Virus record (IMG/VR): IMGVR_UViG_3300046010_014142
Span: 1-41,819 of that record
From: a virus
Length of the DNA: 41,819 bases
Direction: 5' to 3' (one strand)
The notes beneath the pieces are model-generated. The model saw nothing but the letters and a program-made list of their open reading frames with translations. It had not been told where the DNA came from and did not search any database. Shown in pieces: positions 23,399-33,756 of the stretch. Made by a program: the position numbers and the translations under genes. Positions within the stretch are counted from its first letter, which is position 1. Each line of letters opens with the position of its first letter.

Positions 23399-26300
23399 TG
23401 GCTCGTAATATTATAATATATCCCTCAGGTAGTACATTAACCGTTAATCCATTTATGGTGTTCCAAGATAATTTGGATGCTCAAATGGTTATGGTTACGA
23501 CTTCGGCGGGAACCATCACATTTTCATCTTCAACAGATTCAAGCAGAGCCACGATAGGTAATGATAGTGTTAGTACTGATGGATACGATTTATCCAATGG
23601 TTTAGGTACTGGTGTTTATGTTCAGACAGGAGCGTCTTACACCGATAATATTCAAGTTATCAGTGGTGCTGGTTTATGGGTTGGTCCATCAACGAATATT
23701 AAAGGTGCTCAAGGAGCTCAAGGAACTCAAGGCGCTCAAGGTGCTCAAGGTAACACAGGTGCTCAGGGAACTGCGGGTTCTCAAGGTTCTCAAGGTGCTC
23801 AAGGTGCTCAGGGAGCACAGGGACCTACAGGAATTACGGGTGTTGCAGGAGCTCAAGGTGCTCAAGGAGCTCAAGGTACTCAAGGAGCTCAAGGTGCACA
23901 GGGTGCTAATACAGGTGCTCAAGGTTCTACAGGAGCTCAAGGGGCTCAAGGTGCTCAGGGAGCTCAAGGTGCTAATACAGGTGCTCAAGGTTCTACCGGA
24001 GCTCAAGGTGCTCAGGGGGCTCAAGGAGCTCAAGGTACTAATACAGGTGCTCAAGGTAAACAAGGAGCTCAAGGTGCCCAAGGTGCTCAAGGTGCTCAAG
24101 GAGCCAACACAGGTGCCCAAGGTGCCCAAGGTGCTCAAGGTGCTCAAGGTGCTCAAGGTACTGCAAGTTCGGTATTAGGTCCACAAGGGGCTCAAGGTAG
24201 TCAAGGACCAACAGGTGCACAAGGTGCACAAGGTGCTAGTACGGGTGCTCAAGGTAATACAGGTGCTCAAGGTGTTCAAGGAGCACAAGGTGCAATTTCA
24301 ACAACAACAGGTGCACAAGGTGGAGTCGGGGCACAAGGTGCTCAAGGTTCACAGGGTGCTCAAGGTGCCAACACAGGTGCTCAAGGTGCTCAGGGTGCTC
24401 AGGGTTCTCAGGGGGCTCAAGGAGCTCAAGGGGCTAATACAGGAGCGCAAGGTTCTACAGGAGCACAAGGTGCTCAAGGAACACAAGGGACTGCATCTGT
24501 GGTAACGGGACCTCAAGGAGCACAAGGTGCTCAGGGAGGACAAGGTGCTCAAGGTTCACAAGGACCAACAACAGGTGCTCAGGGTGCGACAGGTAATACA
24601 GGTGCTCAAGGGGCTCAAGGAGCTCAAGGAGGAGTAACAGGTGCACAAGGTAAACAAGGTGCTCAGGGAGGACAAGGAGCTCAAGGTTCTCAAGGAGCGA
24701 CAACAGGAGCTCAGGGTGCCACAGGTGCTCAAGGTAATACAGGTGCTCAAGGGGCTCAGGGCGCTAGTACAGGTGCCCAAGGTAACACAGGTGCTCAAGG
24801 TAATACAGGTGCTCAAGGAGCTCAAGGTGCAAGTACAGGTGCCCAAGGTAATACAGGTGCCCAAGGTAATACAGGTGCTCAAGGTGCTCAAGGAGCCAGT
24901 ACAGGTGCTCAAGGTAATACAGGAAATACAGGAGCACAAGGTGCACAAGGTGCTCAAGGTGGAGTAACAGGTGCTCAAGGTAAACAAGGGGCTCAAGGGG
25001 CTCAAGGGGCTCAAGGTGCTCAGGGTGCTAACACAGGTGCCCAAGGGGCTACGGGTAATACAGGTGCTCAAGGAGCTCAAGGTTCGCAAGGAGGTACTAC
25101 AGGTGCTCAAGGTGCTCAAGGAACACAAGGTGGTCAGGGGGCTCAGGGTTCCCAAGGTGGTGTACAAGGTGCGACAGGTGCCACAGGTAAACAAGGTGCT
25201 CAAGGTGCTCAAGGGGCTCAAGGTGGAGTCCAAGGTGCTACAGGTCCACAAGGTGCTCAAGGAGGACAAGGTGCTCAGGGTTCTCAAGGTGGGACTACAG
25301 GAGCTCAGGGTGCAACTGGTAATACAGGTGCCCAAGGGGCTCAAGGAGCTCAAGGTGGAGTCCAAGGTGCTACAGGTCCACAAGGTGCTCAAGGAGGTCA
25401 AGGAGCTCAAGGTGCACAAGGTGGAGTCCAAGGTGCTCAGGGTGCAACTGGTAATACAGGGGCTCAAGGAGCTCAAGGTGCACAAGGTGGAACTACAGGA
25501 GCCCAAGGTGCTACGGGAGCTCAAGGGGCTCAAGGTTTCCAAGGGGCTCAAGGGGCGAACACAGGTGCTCAAGGAGCGACGGGTCCACAGGGTGCTCAAG
25601 GTAATACAGGTGCTCAAGGTGGAACTACGGGTGCTCAAGGTAATACGGGTGCTCAAGGAGCTCAAGGTTTCCAAGGAGCTCAAGGTGCTAGTACAGGTGC
25701 TCAAGGAGCGACGGGTCCACAAGGTGCTCAAGGTAATACAGGTGCTCAAGGTGGAACTACAGGTGCCCAAGGAGCTCAAGGTGCTCAAGGAGGACAAGGT
25801 GCTCAGGGTTCCCAAGGAGGTACAACAGGTGCTCAAGGGGCTACGGGTAAACAAGGTGCTCAAGGTAATACCGGGGCTCAAGGTGGAACTACAGGTGCTC
25901 AAGGAGCTCAAGGGGCTCAGGGAGGACAAGGTGCTCAAGGTTCTCAAGGAGGTACAACAGGAGCTCAAGGAGCTACAGGTAACACTGGCGCTCAAGGTGC
26001 TCAAGGGGCTCAAGGTGGTAGTACAGGTGCACAAGGTAATACAGGGGCTCAAGGGGCTCAAGGGTTCCAAGGAGCTCAAGGTTCTACTCAAGGTGCTACA
26101 GGTGCTCAGGGTTCACAAGGAGGTCAAGGTGCTCAAGGTGCTCAGGGTGGTAATACAGGTGCTCAAGGAACTCAAGGAGGACAGGGTGCTCAAGGTGGTG
26201 GAGGTGCTGCGGGTTCAACTACAGGTGCACAAGGTGCACAAGGTAGTGGTGGTGCGACAGGTAATCAGGGTGCTCAAGGTACAATAGGTCAGGTTGGTTT

Positions 26301-26889
26301 TACAGGACCTCCGAATGTTGGTTCCCAAGGAGCTCAAGGTGCCCAAGGACCTAAAGGACCTCAAGGGGCTCAAGGTTCTCAAGGGGCTCAAGGAACTAAA
26401 GGTCCGAGTGGTAATGGTGCTCAAGGAGCTCAAGGACCATCAGGAGTTTCCTCACCAGGTGCTACAGGTGCTCAAGGTAAACAAGGTGGTCAAGGGTCTC
26501 AAGGTCCTCAAGGGTCTCAAGGGGCTCAGGGGGCTACAGGACCTCCGTCAGATGCCAGATATAAAACTAATTTAACTCCAATAAATCAAGTTAGAAAAAA
26601 ACTTGTAAATATGAGAGGTGTTAAATTTGAATGGAATGATAATATTCCACAATTAAAGGATTATTCTGATAGACACACTTACTTATTAAAAGGTAAGGCA
26701 ATTGGATTTATTGCGCAAGAAATTGAAGAATTGTTTCCAGATTTAGTTTGGACTGATAAATATGGTTATAAGAATTTACAATATGAACTATTAGTTTCAA
26801 TTGGAATTGCTGCATTACAAGAAAATCAAAAAAGAGTTGAAACTTTGAAAAATTTCATTATAGATTTAAATTTGAAAATAGGTGGCTGA
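23398..26889 (+). CDS. Collagen-like tail fibre 2 with peptidase S74 chaperone
   Basis: A 1163-residue protein. The N-terminal 102 residues start [12 protein letters not shown] and end in LWVGPSTN, as in fibre 1. The collagen region (about 103-1048) is mostly GAQ triplets and is interrupted, roughly every 15-25 residues in many places, by four-residue steps such as GANTG, GASTG and GGTTG, which break the Gly-X-Y phase by one residue. The S74 domain starts at [10 protein letters not shown] (Ser1051-Asp1052) and contains IGFIAQEI. There is no Cys-rich module. Start ATG overlaps the fibre 1 stop (TAATG). Confidence 0.92.
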   Translation: MARNIIIYPSGSTLTVNPFMVFQDNLDAQMVMVTTSAGTITFSSSTDSSRATIGNDSVSTDGYDLSNGLGTGVYVQTGASYTDNIQVISGAGLWVGPSTNIKGAQGAQGTQGAQGAQGNTGAQGTAGSQGSQGAQGAQGAQGPTGITGVAGAQGAQGAQGTQGAQGAQGANTGAQGSTGAQGAQGAQGAQGANTGAQGSTGAQGAQGAQGAQGTNTGAQGKQGAQGAQGAQGAQGANTGAQGAQGAQGAQGAQGTASSVLGPQGAQGSQGPTGAQGAQGASTGAQGNTGAQGVQGAQGAISTTTGAQGGVGAQGAQGSQGAQGANTGAQGAQGAQGSQGAQGAQGANTGAQGSTGAQGAQGTQGTASVVTGPQGAQGAQGGQGAQGSQGPTTGAQGATGNTGAQGAQGAQGGVTGAQGKQGAQGGQGAQGSQGATTGAQGATGAQGNTGAQGAQGASTGAQGNTGAQGNTGAQGAQGASTGAQGNTGAQGNTGAQGAQGASTGAQGNTGNTGAQGAQGAQGGVTGAQGKQGAQGAQGAQGAQGANTGAQGATGNTGAQGAQGSQGGTTGAQGAQGTQGGQGAQGSQGGVQGATGATGKQGAQGAQGAQGGVQGATGPQGAQGGQGAQGSQGGTTGAQGATGNTGAQGAQGAQGGVQGATGPQGAQGGQGAQGAQGGVQGAQGATGNTGAQGAQGAQGGTTGAQGATGAQGAQGFQGAQGANTGAQGATGPQGAQGNTGAQGGTTGAQGNTGAQGAQGFQGAQGASTGAQGATGPQGAQGNTGAQGGTTGAQGAQGAQGGQGAQGSQGGTTGAQGATGKQGAQGNTGAQGGTTGAQGAQGAQGGQGAQGSQGGTTGAQGATGNTGAQGAQGAQGGSTGAQGNTGAQGAQGFQGAQGSTQGATGAQGSQGGQGAQGAQGGNTGAQGTQGGQGAQGGGGAAGSTTGAQGAQGSGGATGNQGAQGTIGQVGFTGPPNVGSQGAQGAQGPKGPQGAQGSQGAQGTKGPSGNGAQGAQGPSGVSSPGATGAQGKQGGQGSQGPQGSQGAQGATGPPSDARYKTNLTPINQVRKKLVNMRGVKFEWNDNIPQLKDYSDRHTYLLKGKAIGFIAQEIEELFPDLVWTDKYGYKNLQYELLVSIGIAALQENQKRVETLKNFIIDLNLKIGG

Positions 26890-29800
26890 GAATATTATTA
26901 TAATACCTAGTGGTTCCACAATTGATGTGACTGACAGTGCTAATAACGTTGGTAATTTTTATTTTACTGAGGGTAAATTGGCTTTTAGGAGAGATGCAAC
27001 AAACTATTTAAGAGTTAATCCAACGGGAATTGCTTTAATACAATCTCAGGGTACTTTAATCATTACATCAGCTTTAAGGGATAATACACGAACACTTATT
27101 AATAATACCGGAACTTGGCAAGGACCTGCGGGTGGTGCTCAAGGTGCGGTAGGACCCACAGGTGCTGTTGGTACACAAGGTATTCAAGGGGCTCAAGGTG
27201 CAACAGGAAAACAAGGGGCTCAAGGTGGTATTGGACCTACAGGTACACAAGGAGGACAAGGTGCTCAAGGAGCTCAAGGTGCTCAAGGTGGAAAGGGCGC
27301 TGTAGGCAGTACGGGTTCACAAGGTGCTCAAGGAGGACAAGGTGCTCAAGGAGTACAAGGGTCTCAAGGTAATGTAGGTTCACAAGGTTCACAAGGAGGA
27401 CAAGGTGCTCAAGGAGGACAAGGTGCTCAAGGTAATGTCGGTTCACAAGGTTCACAAGGAGGACAAGGTGCTCAAGGAGGACAAGGTGCTCAAGGTAATG
27501 TCGGTTCACAAGGTTCACAAGGAGGACAAGGTGCTCAAGGTGCAGTGGGCTCACAAGGTTCTATAGGTGCCCAAGGTGCCGTAGGTGCTGATGGTGCTCA
27601 AGGTTCACAAGGTACTGCGGGTGCTCAGGGTTCACAAGGTGGTACTGGAGGTCAAGGGGCTCAAGGGGCTCAAGGGGCTCAAGGATTTGAAGGTGATGTG
27701 GGGGCTCAAGGAGGACAAGGTGTTCAAGGTGCTCAAGGTTCACAAGGTTCAAAAGGAGGTCAAGGAGCTCAAGGGGGACAAGGTGCTCAGGGTTCACAAG
27801 GTGGTGGAGGAGCAACAGGTTCACAAGGTGCTCAGGGAGGACAAGGTGCCCAAGGACCCGTAGGTTCTCAAGGGGCTCAAGGTCCAACAGGAGCAGTTGG
27901 TGCTCAAGGTGTACAAGGGGCTCAAGGGGCTCAAGGTAATACAGGTTCACAAGGTGGTACCGGAGGTCAAGGTTTCCAAGGTGCTCAAGGAGGGCAAGGT
28001 GCTCAAGGTGCGGTAGGAGCACAGGGAGGACAAGGAGCTCAGGGAGGACAAGGTACTCAAGGTAATACAGGTTCACAAGGTGCGACGGGAGGACAAGGAT
28101 TTCAAGGTACCCAAGGTTCGCAAGGAGGACAAGGTGCTCAAGGTGCGACAGGAGGACAAGGTGCTCAAGGTACTCAAGGTTCACAAGGAGGACAAGGGGC
28201 TCAAGGTGCGACAGGAGGACAAGGTGCTCAAGGTGCTCAAGGTTCGCAAGGAGGTCAAGGTGCTCAAGGTGCGACAGGAGGTCAAGGTGCTCAGGGTACA
28301 CAAGGAGGACAAGGTGCTCAAGGACCGACAGGGTCACAAGGAGGTCAAGGAGCCCAAGGAGGTCAAGGTTCTCAAGGTAATGTGGGTTCACAAGGTGCTC
28401 AGGGAGGGCAAGGTGCTCAAGGTGCCCAAGGAGGACAAGGGGCTCAAGGACCGACAGGGTCACAAGGAGGACAAGGTGCTCAAGGTTCACAAGGAGGTGG
28501 AGGGGCAACTGGGTCTCAAGGTGCACAAGGTGGACAAGGATTTCAAGGCGCTCAAGGTGGACAAGGTGCTCAAGGTGCTGTAGGTTCACAAGGCGGACAA
28601 GGTACTCAAGGAGGACAAGGTGCTCAAGGTAATACAGGTTCCCAAGGTTCTCAAGGAGGTCAAGGATTCCAAGGTTCCCAAGGAGGTCAGGGTTCACAAG
28701 GTGGACAAGGTGCTCAAGGAGGTCAAGGATTTCAAGGAGGACAAGGTGCTCAAGGTAATACAGGTTCCCAAGGTGCTCAAGGTGGACAAGGTACTCAAGG
28801 TTCCCAAGGAGGACAAGGAGCTCAGGGTGCTGTAGGTTCACAAGGTGGACAAGGGGCTCAAGGAGGTCAGGGTGCTCAAGGACCTAAAGGTGGTCAAGGA
28901 GCTCAGGGAGGTCAAGGAGCTCAGGGTACTCAAGGAGGTCAGGGTTCACAAGGTGGACAAGGGGCTCAAGGTGGACAAGGTTCACAAGGAGGCCAGGGTG
29001 CTCAAGGACCTAAAGGTGGTCAAGGAGCTCAGGGAGGTCAAGGAGCTCAGGGTACTCAAGGTGGTCAAGGTTCTCAGGGAGGACAAGGAGCTCAAGGTGG
29101 ACAAGGTTCACAAGGAGGTGCCGGTGGTGGTGGAGCAACAGGTTCACAAGGTGCCACAGGAGGACAAGGTTTCCAAGGTTCTCAAGGAGGACAAGGTTCT
29201 CAGGGAGGTCAAGGTGCTCAGGGTGGTCAAGGGGCTCAAGGAGGTGCCGGTGGTGGTGGAGCAACAGGTTCACAAGGTGCCACAGGAGGACAAGGTTTCC
29301 AAGGTTCTCAGGGAGGACAAGGTTCTCAGGGAGGACAAGGTGCTCAGGGTGGTCAAGGAGCTCAGGGAGGACAAGGTGCTCAGGGACCTAAAGGTGGACA
29401 AGGAGCTCAGGGAGGACAAGGTACTCAAGGTTCTCAAGGTGGTGGAGGTTCAACAGGTTCACAAGGAGCTCAGGGAGGACAAGGTGCTCAAGGTGGTGGA
29501 GGTGCGACAGGTTCACAAGGTTCCACAGGTGCCCAAGGAGGACAAGGATTCCAAGGTACTCAAGGAAGTGGAGGACCACAAGGTTCACAAGGTTCACAAG
29601 GTTCTGCAGGTGCTCAAGGTGCTCAAGGACTTACAGGTGAACTTCAAGGAGCTCAAGGAGCGCAGGGTGCTACTGGACCAACTCCGGCTGGTGCGACAGG
29701 TTCACAAGGTTCACAAGGAGCTCAAGGACCTGGCGCTGGTGGTGCTCAAGGTGCTCAAGGTACTGCAGGAATTCCTGGACCACAAGGTGCTCAAGGTGCT

Positions 29801-30208
29801 CAAGGTGCTATAGGTTCTCCAGGACCACAAGGACCAAAGGGTCCTCAAGGTGCTCAGGGGGCTACAGGTCCTGTAGGACCTCCGTCAGATTATAGACTTA
29901 AAAAGAATATCGAAACCATCGAATCTGCTCTTGATAAAATAACTAAGATTCGTGGGGTTGAATTCTATTACAATTGGGATGACAAGGCAACTATGGGTCA
30001 CAAAAATATTGGATTCATTGCACAAGAAGTTTTACAATATTTTCCAGAGGTTGTTGGTGGTAGTGAAGATACTCATTACACCATGAAGTATAAAGAAATG
30101 ATTGCCGCTTGTATTGAAGCGTTGAAAGAACAAGACCAAATCATCACAACTCTTGAAGAGAGAGCGGAAGGATTAGTTCTTAAGGCAAAAGAAAAGGGAT
30201 TACTTTAA
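26882..30208 (+). CDS. Collagen-like tail fibre 3 with peptidase S74 chaperone (GTG start)
   Basis: A 1108-residue protein. It starts at a GTG (26882) inside the end of fibre 2; the homology of [12 protein letters not shown] to the starts of fibres 1 and 2 fixes this unusual start. The attachment domain is shorter (about 80 residues). The collagen region (81 to about 1000) is dominated by GGQ, GAQ and GSQ and has few Thr. It contains tandem duplications with 63- and 126-base periods. The S74 domain starts at [10 protein letters not shown] (Ser1002-Asp1003) and has IGFIAQEV. Its stop shares TTAA with the stop of the minus-strand gene behind it. Confidence 0.92.
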   Translation: MAENIIIIPSGSTIDVTDSANNVGNFYFTEGKLAFRRDATNYLRVNPTGIALIQSQGTLIITSALRDNTRTLINNTGTWQGPAGGAQGAVGPTGAVGTQGIQGAQGATGKQGAQGGIGPTGTQGGQGAQGAQGAQGGKGAVGSTGSQGAQGGQGAQGVQGSQGNVGSQGSQGGQGAQGGQGAQGNVGSQGSQGGQGAQGGQGAQGNVGSQGSQGGQGAQGAVGSQGSIGAQGAVGADGAQGSQGTAGAQGSQGGTGGQGAQGAQGAQGFEGDVGAQGGQGVQGAQGSQGSKGGQGAQGGQGAQGSQGGGGATGSQGAQGGQGAQGPVGSQGAQGPTGAVGAQGVQGAQGAQGNTGSQGGTGGQGFQGAQGGQGAQGAVGAQGGQGAQGGQGTQGNTGSQGATGGQGFQGTQGSQGGQGAQGATGGQGAQGTQGSQGGQGAQGATGGQGAQGAQGSQGGQGAQGATGGQGAQGTQGGQGAQGPTGSQGGQGAQGGQGSQGNVGSQGAQGGQGAQGAQGGQGAQGPTGSQGGQGAQGSQGGGGATGSQGAQGGQGFQGAQGGQGAQGAVGSQGGQGTQGGQGAQGNTGSQGSQGGQGFQGSQGGQGSQGGQGAQGGQGFQGGQGAQGNTGSQGAQGGQGTQGSQGGQGAQGAVGSQGGQGAQGGQGAQGPKGGQGAQGGQGAQGTQGGQGSQGGQGAQGGQGSQGGQGAQGPKGGQGAQGGQGAQGTQGGQGSQGGQGAQGGQGSQGGAGGGGATGSQGATGGQGFQGSQGGQGSQGGQGAQGGQGAQGGAGGGGATGSQGATGGQGFQGSQGGQGSQGGQGAQGGQGAQGGQGAQGPKGGQGAQGGQGTQGSQGGGGSTGSQGAQGGQGAQGGGGATGSQGSTGAQGGQGFQGTQGSGGPQGSQGSQGSAGAQGAQGLTGELQGAQGAQGATGPTPAGATGSQGSQGAQGPGAGGAQGAQGTAGIPGPQGAQGAQGAIGSPGPQGPKGPQGAQGATGPVGPPSDYRLKKNIETIESALDKITKIRGVEFYYNWDDKATMGHKNIGFIAQEVLQYFPEVVGGSEDTHYTMKYKEMIAACIEALKEQDQIITTLEERAEGLVLKAKEKGLL
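27371..27540 (+). repeat. 63-base tandem repeat in fibre 3
   Basis: The unit starting AATGTnGGTTCACAAGG recurs at 27371, 27434 and 27497 with only single-base differences that I can see, encoding 21 residues beginning [10 protein letters not shown]. The third copy is partial. Confidence 0.75.
28883..29370 (+). repeat. Two adjoining 126-base tandem duplications in fibre 3
   Basis: The 42-residue block beginning [12 protein letters not shown] starts at 28883 and again at 29009. A different 42-residue block beginning [12 protein letters not shown] starts at about 29119 and again at about 29245. Both periods are 126 bases. Confidence 0.75.
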
Positions 30209-30218
30209 ATGTAATCCC
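30189..30218 (-). terminator. Terminator at the fibre 3 / minus-gene convergence
   Basis: GGGATTAC (30196-30203) and GTAATCCC (30211-30218) form a perfect 8-bp stem whose loop holds the overlapping stop codons of both genes. On the minus strand it is followed by TTTTCTTTTG. On the plus strand only a weak T-poor tail follows, so it mainly serves the minus gene. Confidence 0.6.
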
Positions 30219-31194
30219 CAAAATATTCATTAAGATTTTCTTTAATCTTAGTCCAAGACGGATAGTCAGGTACTCTGATTCTTAGACATTCATTTTCTTC
30301 ATCTATTATATTAAGTAAGTTGCCATAATAAAGTAACGTTCTATCGTTATATCTTACATTCTCTTGAAGGTAATTTTCTAAAATTCCATATAAATCGTTA
30401 ATTGGGATTTTCCAAGTTTGAACCATTTTGTTTTTGTCAAAGGTTGAAGGTTTTGTTGTGTATTCACCGTGACCTTCAAAATAAGTTTCAAGTTCTCCCC
30501 AAATTTCTTCATATAAGTCAGATTCCCATGCGTTTGAATGTGCTGTGGAATATAAATTTCTTAAATTACCTTCAGTATCTGTAGCGGAATCTAATATTTC
30601 TTTTGTCGCTGAAGAATCTTTTAAAATTGTTTTGAGATTTTCTTTATCAACGGTTACATATTCAGGATGACCTTGCTCTTCAGCAATTGTTTCTAACAAA
30701 TCTGAATTATCAAAAAATATTTTAACTCCTGATAATTCCTCATTTAATATGTCAATTAACAGATTAATATTTTTTTCGTTTAAATCATCAATCACACTAC
30801 TGTGTAAATCCAAATCACTTTCATACCACCAATGGTTATCATATTCACCATCTAATATTTCTTTAATAGAATTCTGTGAAAAGTCTCTATCTCCACAAAA
30901 TAACTTTGACAACTCTCCTCTATCGGAGTCTGTGTAATACCACTTACCATCCTCATAAGTTACATCATTCAATGAGTTCAATACATATTGTTTAGACAAC
31001 TCAGGTTTATTCCTGAGCATCCAAAGACAAATATAATTTAAATAATCATCGGCATCTTCCCACGCCAACTCCTCAATCCTACCTTTCTTATTAACATAGT
31101 TCAAAAATGAGAAAACATCATCGTTGAATGCCGTTTCTAAGATATCGTAGTCTCTTTCATTAAACTCTCTAATTGCAACGTCAATAAATGCCAT
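30205..31194 (-). CDS. Large acidic protein, unknown function
   Basis: A 329-residue, strongly acidic protein (many Asp, Glu, Trp and Tyr; for example EYDNHWWYESDLDLH and HSNAWESDLYEEIWGELETY). It has no signal peptide or membrane helix. I recognise no family. Its composition resembles the 31467 product on the other strand, and the two may belong to one group of acidic phage proteins, perhaps DNA mimics or inhibitors; this is only inference from charge. It has a TATTTAT motif six bases before its ATG. Confidence 0.7.
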   Translation of the reverse strand: MAFIDVAIREFNERDYDILETAFNDDVFSFLNYVNKKGRIEELAWEDADDYLNYICLWMLRNKPELSKQYVLNSLNDVTYEDGKWYYTDSDRGELSKLFCGDRDFSQNSIKEILDGEYDNHWWYESDLDLHSSVIDDLNEKNINLLIDILNEELSGVKIFFDNSDLLETIAEEQGHPEYVTVDKENLKTILKDSSATKEILDSATDTEGNLRNLYSTAHSNAWESDLYEEIWGELETYFEGHGEYTTKPSTFDKNKMVQTWKIPINDLYGILENYLQENVRYNDRTLLYYGNLLNIIDEENECLRIRVPDYPSWTKIKENLNEYFGDYI

Positions 31195-31200
31195 ACATTT

Positions 31201-31207
31201 ATAAATA
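31201..31207 (-). promoter_or_regulatory. TATTTAT motif (candidate late promoter) for the 30205-31194 gene
   Basis: On the minus strand TATTTAT ends six bases before the ATG at 31194, directly after the T-run of the preceding terminator. Confidence 0.45.
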
Positions 31208-31233
31208 CAAAAAAAGGGTAGATTTCTCTACCC
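31208..31233 (-). terminator. Rho-independent terminator of the 47-residue gene
   Basis: On the minus strand GGGTAGA, GAAA loop, TCTACCC (stem 31216-31222 with 31227-31233) and a T-run (A at 31209-31215). It lies 24 bases after the stop of the minus-strand gene at 31258-31401. Confidence 0.85.
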
Positions 31234-31257
31234 TTACAAGAAAACATCTCAGAATTT

Positions 31258-31401
31258 TTACTTCTTAACGTAATATTTCTCTACAGTTCTTTTAATGGCA
31301 TCTTTGATGTTTTCATTAACAGGTTGAGCCTTTGGTTGTACCACCGGCGCTTGAATTTGATTTGTGTTAGTGTTGTTCTTGTTTTTACAACCGCATCCCA
31401 T
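31258..31401 (-). CDS. 47-residue protein with N-terminal GCGCK motif
   Basis: A small gene bounded by its own promoter motif and terminator. The product starts MGCGCKNKNNTNTNQIQ, passes through a Pro/Gln-rich linker (APVVQPKAQPVNE) and ends in a basic amphipathic helix (IKDAIKRTVEKYYVKK). The paired Cys next to the start could bind metal or be lipid-modified, but there is no signal peptide. Short GCGC-starting proteins of this layout occur in Bacteroidetes-phage genomes as far as I recall; function unknown. Confidence 0.65.
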   Translation of the reverse strand: MGCGCKNKNNTNTNQIQAPVVQPKAQPVNENIKDAIKRTVEKYYVKK

Positions 31402-31430
31402 AGTTTTATTTGATTAGAGGTTTATTGATA

Positions 31431-31437
31431 ATAAATA
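31431..31437 (-). promoter_or_regulatory. TATTTAT motif (candidate late promoter) for the 47-residue gene
   Basis: On the minus strand TATTTAT lies 29 bases before the ATG at 31401. The divergent gene's motif on the plus strand starts 15 bases away, at 31452. Confidence 0.4.
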
Positions 31438-31451
31438 TAGAATGTACTGAA

Positions 31452-31458
31452 TATTTAT
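31452..31458 (+). promoter_or_regulatory. TATTTAT motif (candidate late promoter) for the 31467 gene
   Basis: TATTTAT lies eight bases before the ATG at 31467 and decides that start over an in-frame codon at 31410 that would put the motif inside the gene. Confidence 0.45.
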
Positions 31459-31466
31459 CAATTGAA

Positions 31467-32492
31467 ATGAGTACTGAAAGAGAATATTTATCCGCAAACT
31501 TAAATAGAGAAAATAAGGAGTGGGAATTGGGTCCGAACACACCTGAACAAGCCTTGAAAGCACACGCTCTTTTTGACCATTTGGTTTATCAGGGAGATGT
31601 AAATCCTTTGACTCCTGAGTTGGAACAGAGAAAACGAGAGTTAGAAATTAGAAAACAACAAATTGAGACGGAGTTAGAAGAAGATACAAAAGGTTTAAAA
31701 ACTCATTTGGAAATACAGTTAGAACAGATTGAAGAAGAATTAAATGAACTTGATGAATATTATGATGTGTATGATATTATACCAACCAATGAAACCTTTT
31801 ATGATATGGATATTTTTGAGATTAGTTGGGGTAGTGAAAAGTATGCCGTGGGTACTGCGGATGAAATTAGAAGTTCTGCTGAGGAATATGCAAAAGAATC
31901 TATTAATGATAATGGTTTAAAAAACATGTTCAGTGATAATTTTATGTCAAATTACATAAATGAAAGTTATTTTGAGGATTACGTTAGAGATTATTACGGT
32001 GATATAATATATCAAGACCCTGAGAGTTGGTTGTCATCGGAACAAAGAGAACTTGACCAAACTCAAGAAGATGAAATAGGTCTTAATGAAAAGAGAATTC
32101 GATTAAAAAGAAAAGAGATTGAATACTACCAATCAATGATGGAGAAATCACCATCTACAGTAAGAAAAAGTTTAGAAAAAAAGATTGAGTCTATAGAATC
32201 TAGTATAGATAGATTGGATGTTGAAAATGAATCAATCAAGTCTGACCCACAAGGGGATTTTCCTGATGAAGCAATTGAGAACGAAATTGAAGACAGAGTT
32301 AGTGAAGCGGTTGATTATCCTATGTCAACAATCAGAGAATGGGATATGGAAATTGAAAACTTTGTTGATGTTGATGATTTGGTTGAGGGTTGGATTGATA
32401 GTGATGGTGTTGAGATTTTATCTCATTATGATGGCACTGTGGATGAGCAAAAAGTTAATGGTGAATATTATTCCATAGTTAGGATTGAATAA
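31467..32492 (+). CDS. Acidic coiled-coil protein, unknown function
   Basis: A 341-residue acidic protein starting MSTEREYLSANLNRENKEWE. Residues about 45-90 and 205-265 are Glu/Lys/Arg coiled-coil-like helices; between and after them are Asp/Tyr-rich segments (YDVYDIIPTNETFYDMDIF). No enzymatic motif. It has the same flavour as the acidic product of 30205-31194 on the opposite strand. The upstream 57 bases of open frame lie in the divergent promoter region and are not part of the gene. Confidence 0.7.
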   Translation: MSTEREYLSANLNRENKEWELGPNTPEQALKAHALFDHLVYQGDVNPLTPELEQRKRELEIRKQQIETELEEDTKGLKTHLEIQLEQIEEELNELDEYYDVYDIIPTNETFYDMDIFEISWGSEKYAVGTADEIRSSAEEYAKESINDNGLKNMFSDNFMSNYINESYFEDYVRDYYGDIIYQDPESWLSSEQRELDQTQEDEIGLNEKRIRLKRKEIEYYQSMMEKSPSTVRKSLEKKIESIESSIDRLDVENESIKSDPQGDFPDEAIENEIEDRVSEAVDYPMSTIREWDMEIENFVDVDDLVEGWIDSDGVEILSHYDGTVDEQKVNGEYYSIVRIE

Positions 32493-32519
32493 TTTTGGGG
32501 GTTTTTTACATTTAGGGAA

Positions 32520-33308
32520 ATGACAAGGAGAAAAAAACAATCATTCAAATTAGACCCCGATTGGATGTTATCTCAACCAATAGACTTTGAGTATAACAAA
32601 TATACAATTTTAAATTACATTCAAAAGTGTGAACAGAATTTTGATAAGTTTGAAATTTATCCTGATTTTGTTGAACTTGCCTTGCACCTAGCCAATGTTC
32701 AATCTTTAATTAAGGAAAGAAGATTGTTACAAACAAAAAAGAAGTTTGAGTCTTGTGATGATGAGATTCTGTTAAAAGAGTTACATCCACAACAACTACC
32801 AACCATGGAGGACGGTGAATACAATGAACTTGAAAAGACATTAGTTTTTTCGGGTAATAGATTGATGGACACGTTTAACATCGGAAAGTCCATTTGGAGT
32901 ATTGTATACGAGTCGACCACATTGAATGAAAAGAAAAATGGTGACAACATGGGTTTTGGACACGGGTTTATTTATTACCCAATTAAATCAAAGAAACAAT
33001 TATACCTTTGGGAATACTCAATTAGAAAAATGAAAAAGACCAAGTCAGATGCAAAAATTTATTTTGACTTGATTTGGAGTGGTGACCCACAAGGTCAAAG
33101 AATCAATACTTTAATTAAGGAGTCAACATCTTGGAAGGAAATAATTGACTTCACCAAGTTACCGGTGTTTCAAGTAGAATCCAATGAGAATTTTCCTTTT
33201 GAACAAACACTAATCCCAATGATAAAGCGTAAGTTATTGGCTTATATCCTACAAAGTGTTCCAAAAGAAAATTGGGAATCGTTTGATAGTTTAAAAACAA
33301 TTTCTTAA
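32520..33308 (+). CDS. Hypothetical basic protein
   Basis: A 262-residue protein with a basic start (MTRRKKQSFKLDPDWM) and a mixed alpha/beta body. The segment FGHGFIYYPIKSKKQLYLWE and WSGDPQGQRINTLIKEST are striking but I cannot place them in a family. It lies 27 bases after the acidic coiled-coil gene, and four small genes follow. Confidence 0.65.
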   Translation: MTRRKKQSFKLDPDWMLSQPIDFEYNKYTILNYIQKCEQNFDKFEIYPDFVELALHLANVQSLIKERRLLQTKKKFESCDDEILLKELHPQQLPTMEDGEYNELEKTLVFSGNRLMDTFNIGKSIWSIVYESTTLNEKKNGDNMGFGHGFIYYPIKSKKQLYLWEYSIRKMKKTKSDAKIYFDLIWSGDPQGQRINTLIKESTSWKEIIDFTKLPVFQVESNENFPFEQTLIPMIKRKLLAYILQSVPKENWESFDSLKTIS

Positions 33309-33317
33309 TTTTATCAC

Positions 33318-33518
33318 ATGGGATTCACAAAACGATACGTAGCCGAAGAAATTACAAAAAAGTATTTGGACGAATCTAACCTTAAGGGTCTTTTTACCCC
33401 TAAGGTGGACACGTTCATATTTGTTGACGAATTCTCATCCAAGGTTTACGAGTTGTTCAAAGAAGGTCACGATGATTATCAAATCAAATTAAAACTCAAT
33501 ATAGAAACAAACAATTAA
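33318..33518 (+). CDS. Small hypothetical protein
   Basis: A 66-residue protein (MGFTKRYVAEEITKKYLDES, then FTPKVDTFIFVDEFSSKVYE) of mixed charge, probably helical with a short strand. It begins nine bases after the upstream stop. No family recognised. Confidence 0.6.
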   Translation: MGFTKRYVAEEITKKYLDESNLKGLFTPKVDTFIFVDEFSSKVYELFKEGHDDYQIKLKLNIETNN

Positions 33519-33522
33519 ATTT

Positions 33523-33756
33523 ATGAAGTGTATTAAAACAACAAAACAATTCGGAAGGTATGCTCTCGGTCATATGCTTCGTGTATCTGACAAAGATGCC
33601 TACCAAAGAGTGTCTACAGGTTATTGGACTTTCATTCCAAAATCAGAGTTCAAGGGGTCTACCGGTGAAAAGGAAGTAATTCACGAAGAAGACACCAAGA
33701 AAAAGAAATCAAAAGAAGTAGAAAAGAAATCTTATGGAAGGAAAAAAACTAAGTAG
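33523..33756 (+). CDS. Small protein with basic tail
   Basis: A 77-residue protein with a compact N-terminal domain (TTKQFGRYALGHMLRVSDKD and STGYWTFIPKSEFKG), resembling small phage proteins with an R-V-S-D-K/W-x-F-x-P-K-S pattern, and a Lys/Glu-rich tail (KKKKSKEVEKKSYGRKKTK). Function unknown. The tail could bind nucleic acid. It overlaps the next gene by 23 bases. Confidence 0.6.
   Translation: MKCIKTTKQFGRYALGHMLRVSDKDAYQRVSTGYWTFIPKSEFKGSTGEKEVIHEEDTKKKKSKEVEKKSYGRKKTK

Noticed and set aside
20031-29813. Long open frames in other frames of the fibre genes, both strands (for example 24556-26091 minus, 24971-26287 plus, 27561-28841 minus, 28845-29813 plus)
   Set aside because: They arise because a three-codon Gly-X-Y repeat without stop codons is also open in other frames. 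Their translations are monotonous ([22 protein letters not shown]) and have no domains.
20075-29880. Regular direct repeats that might suggest a CRISPR array
   Set aside because: The repeats are in-frame 9-base Gly-X-Y codons without separate spacers; no cas genes are present.
31410-31466. Upstream extension of the acidic coiled-coil gene
   Set aside because: It would place the TATTTAT motif and the divergent promoter region inside the coding sequence and adds a non-conserved-looking stretch; the ATG at 31467 fits better.
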